From Carnegiea gigantea (lineage: Eukaryota > Streptophyta > Magnoliopsida > Caryophyllales > Cactaceae): DNA of 64,000 nucleotides. The notes below the pieces were generated by a model. The model was not told the origin of the DNA, made no database searches, and was given only the letters and a program-made list of their open reading frames with translations. The translations under genes were made by a program, and so were the position numbers. The stretch lies in contig JAKOGI010001349.1 in NCBI GenBank assembly GCA_029747015.1, positions 154,501 through 218,500 on the forward strand, written 5' to 3'. Below, in pieces: positions 62,329-64,000 of this stretch. Every line of letters begins with the position of its first letter. Position 1 is the stretch's first letter.

Positions 62329-62423
62329 TAAAAGGCCAAATTGAAATGCAGTGTCCGACTTGATTAAGTGTGACTAGAGTAATTTGAAGTAATTAACACG
62401 AAGCTTAGGCTTAGGCCGTTATA

Positions 62424-62434
62424 GCCTTCCCCAC
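62424..62434 (-). other. Polypurine tract
   Basis: On the minus strand AGTGGGGAAGG lies between the pol stop codon (62435-62437) and the start of the LTR (62423). This is where a Ty3/gypsy element primes plus-strand DNA synthesis. Confidence 0.65.
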
Positions 62435-64000
62435 TTAAAATAAGTTTCGTCCTCGAAACTTGCAGTTTGAAAGAAACATTGTCTGTACCTCAAATAGATA
62501 TGGGTACTTACTTCTCATGTCCTCCTCAATTTCCCATGTAGCCTCTATTGAGTTATGGTTGGTCCATAGGACCTTAACCAGAGGAATACTTTTGTTTCAA
62601 AGTTGCTTAACTTTGTAGTCTAATATCTGTATAGGACGCTCTTCGTACTTTAGGTTCTTAACGACTTCTATTGGCTCTGCTATGATGATATGATTTGGAT
62701 CTGGGGCATATCTTCTGAGCTATGAGATATGAAAAACGTCGTGCACATTCTCAAGTTCTGTGGGTAAATCCAACCTATAAGCCATAGGGTTTAATTTCTC
62801 GATAATTTTGTAGGGGCCGATGTATCTAGGACTCAGTTTGGCCCTGAGATTGAATCTTCTCACTCCTTTAACTGGAGACACCTTTAAACATACTTTATCT
62901 CCCACTTCAAACTCTAGCGGCCTCCTCCTTTTGTCTGCATAGCTTTTTTGCCTACTTTGGACTACTTTGATATGTTCTTGAATCTTTCTTATCATTTCAG
63001 TGGTATCTTGAATCAGCTCAGGCCCTAAGATTAATGCTTCATCAAGGACACTCCAACATAATGGAGTTCTACACTTCCTTCCATATAGTGCTTCAAAAGA
63101 GGCCATCTTAATGGTGGATTGGTAGCTGTTATTATAAGAGAACTCCATCAATGGTAAATAGTCTTCTCATTTTTCTTGGAAGTCAAGCACACATGCCCTA
63201 AGCATATCTTTCAGGATTTGATATACCCTTTTAGTTTGTCCATCAGTCTCAGGGTGGTATGAACTGCTAAAATTTAACTTGGTACCAAAATTTTTTTGTA
63301 GAGCTTGCCCAAACCGAGCCTGGAACCTTTGGTCTCGATTAAATACTATATCCTTTGGTATGCCGTGCAGTCGAACTATTTCTTTGACATATAACTGTGC
63401 TAATCTCTCTACACCGCAAATGTCATGAATTGCTATAAAATGGGCAGATTTGGTGAGTCTGTCTACAATGACCCAAATAACATTCTTCTTTGAAGCAGAG
63501 AGGGGCAATCCTATAAGAAAATCCATTGAAATTGAATCCCATTTCCAGGTAGGAATCTCTAAAGGCCTCAATTCGCCCACCGAACACTGGTGTTTAGCTT
63601 TCACCTTTTGACACGTCAAACACTTATCCACATATTCTGCAATCTCTCTCTTCATATTTTCCCACCAGAAGAATTGCCTCAAAACCCTATACATTTTTGT
63701 TCCTCCTGGGTGCATTGAATATTGAGTATTATAGGCTTCTTTTAGAATGCTTCTCTTCAACTCCTCTTTATTTGGCATGCACATTCTGTTCTGAAACCTC
63801 AAGGTTCCATCTTCATGTACCCTAAAACCAGGCGACTTCCCTTGTGCAGCATTACACCTAAGCTTCTCAAGCTTTGCATCATCCTTTTGACTTGCCTTAA
63901 TTTCTTCTATTATGGAAGGTTACACCACTAGTGCTGTTAATAATCCATTTGTGTATCCTGGTAGCACAAGCTCAATCTCAAAATTTCAGGTTGGGTACTT
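62435..64000 (-). pseudogene. Ty3/gypsy pol 3' part: integrase with C-terminal chromodomain-like region
   Basis: One minus-strand frame runs from the window edge to 62435 with four stops and no frameshift seen. In order come an integrase zinc-binding segment (MHPGGTKMYRVLRQFFWWEN...CLTCQKVK), the catalytic core (SMDFLIGLPL..., DIVFNRDQRF, YHPETDGQTKRV), an integrase C-terminal domain (FEVGDKVCLKVSPVKGVRRF, GPYKIIEK), then the tail PLVKVLWTNHNSIEATWEIE...SKYPYLF typical of chromovirus-type gypsy elements. Defects: the first zinc His is Tyr, the second catalytic Asp is Asn (F-N-R-D), and the catalytic Glu is Lys (T-K-R). The stops are TGA at 63167 (from Trp), TAG after FHIS at 62717 (from Gln), TGA after VKQL (from Arg), and TAA near 63930 (from Gln). 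Not functional. Confidence 0.85.

Larger units (their letters stand above)
58298..62423 (-). repeat. 4.1-kb LTR of a Ty3/gypsy element (3' LTR in minus sense)
   Basis: In minus orientation the LTR follows directly after a polypurine tract. It starts TATAACGGCC (presumably TGTAACGG with one G-to-A change) and would end GGGGCGTTACA at 58298, so the ends are inverted matches. The GC-rich block at about 61220-61450, with CTCTCTC-type DNA in minus sense, is placed as a promoter/leader would be. It contains an hAT MITE and several microsatellites: CAT at about 59505-59548, CA at about 59752-59796 and 61688-61730, TA at 61730-61755 and 62083-62330. Because only one LTR is in the window, the left border rests on its terminal sequence. 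Confidence 0.55.

Noticed and set aside
62003..62339. Open frames rich in Val-Cys, Ile-Tyr and His-Thr
   Set aside because: They arise from TA and CA dinucleotide tracts inside the LTR.

Overview
The window is nuclear DNA from a flowering plant, probably a eudicot; the species cannot be told from the sequence. The base composition is AT-rich, introns are GT-AG, simple-sequence repeats are long, and most recognisable coding sequence is decayed plant transposon or pararetrovirus DNA. Only one host gene is complete and convincing: a 15-exon plastid release factor 1 gene (APG3/PrfA type) on the + strand, 37903-52778. It encodes 423 residues with a transit peptide, the PxT stop-codon-recognition tripeptide and the GGQ tripeptide.

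Left part (1-17.7 kb): repeat-rich DNA. It holds arrays with a 10-bp period, an 865-bp element with terminal inverted repeats (TIRs), an hAT-like element, and a decayed Ty3/gypsy gag-protease region of the kind whose protease reads DNGS. That region is interrupted by a Cassandra-like TRIM whose LTRs carry 5S rRNA-derived sequence and which has an extra inverted LTR. Further right is a minus-strand LTR retrotransposon fragment with a tRNA-Asp-type primer site, a probable 1.85-kb LTR and a 367-codon open frame.

Middle (17.7-37.9 kb): a long degraded endogenous pararetrovirus (Caulimoviridae) on the + strand, laid out from tRNA-Met primer site to promoter and poly(A) signal (17681-23525). It is followed by an intronless TPR/FKBP-like pseudogene, AT-rich DNA with diverged local duplications, a 0.4-kb AT microsatellite, a solo LTR with a 5-bp target duplication, and a small ribosomal-protein-L18-like scrap.

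APG3 (37.9-52.8 kb): introns 2 and 11 account for about 9.1 kb. Intron 2 holds an antisense L1 LINE. Intron 11 holds an RTE-type LINE remnant, a 258-bp TIR element and a 233-bp tandem duplication. Intron 12 holds a probable tRNA-derived SINE. G/C homopolymer tracts of 11-17 bases recur here and just downstream.

Right part (52.8-64 kb): a ~65-bp minisatellite, a degraded plant-mobile-domain/DUF1985-like coding remnant cut off by a retrotransposon, then a 4.1-kb LTR and the 3' pol part of a minus-strand Ty3/gypsy element running off the window. An hAT-type MITE with an 8-bp target duplication is nested in that LTR. Most disabling changes in the retroelements are C-to-T or G-to-A transitions, as expected for silenced, methylated copies.
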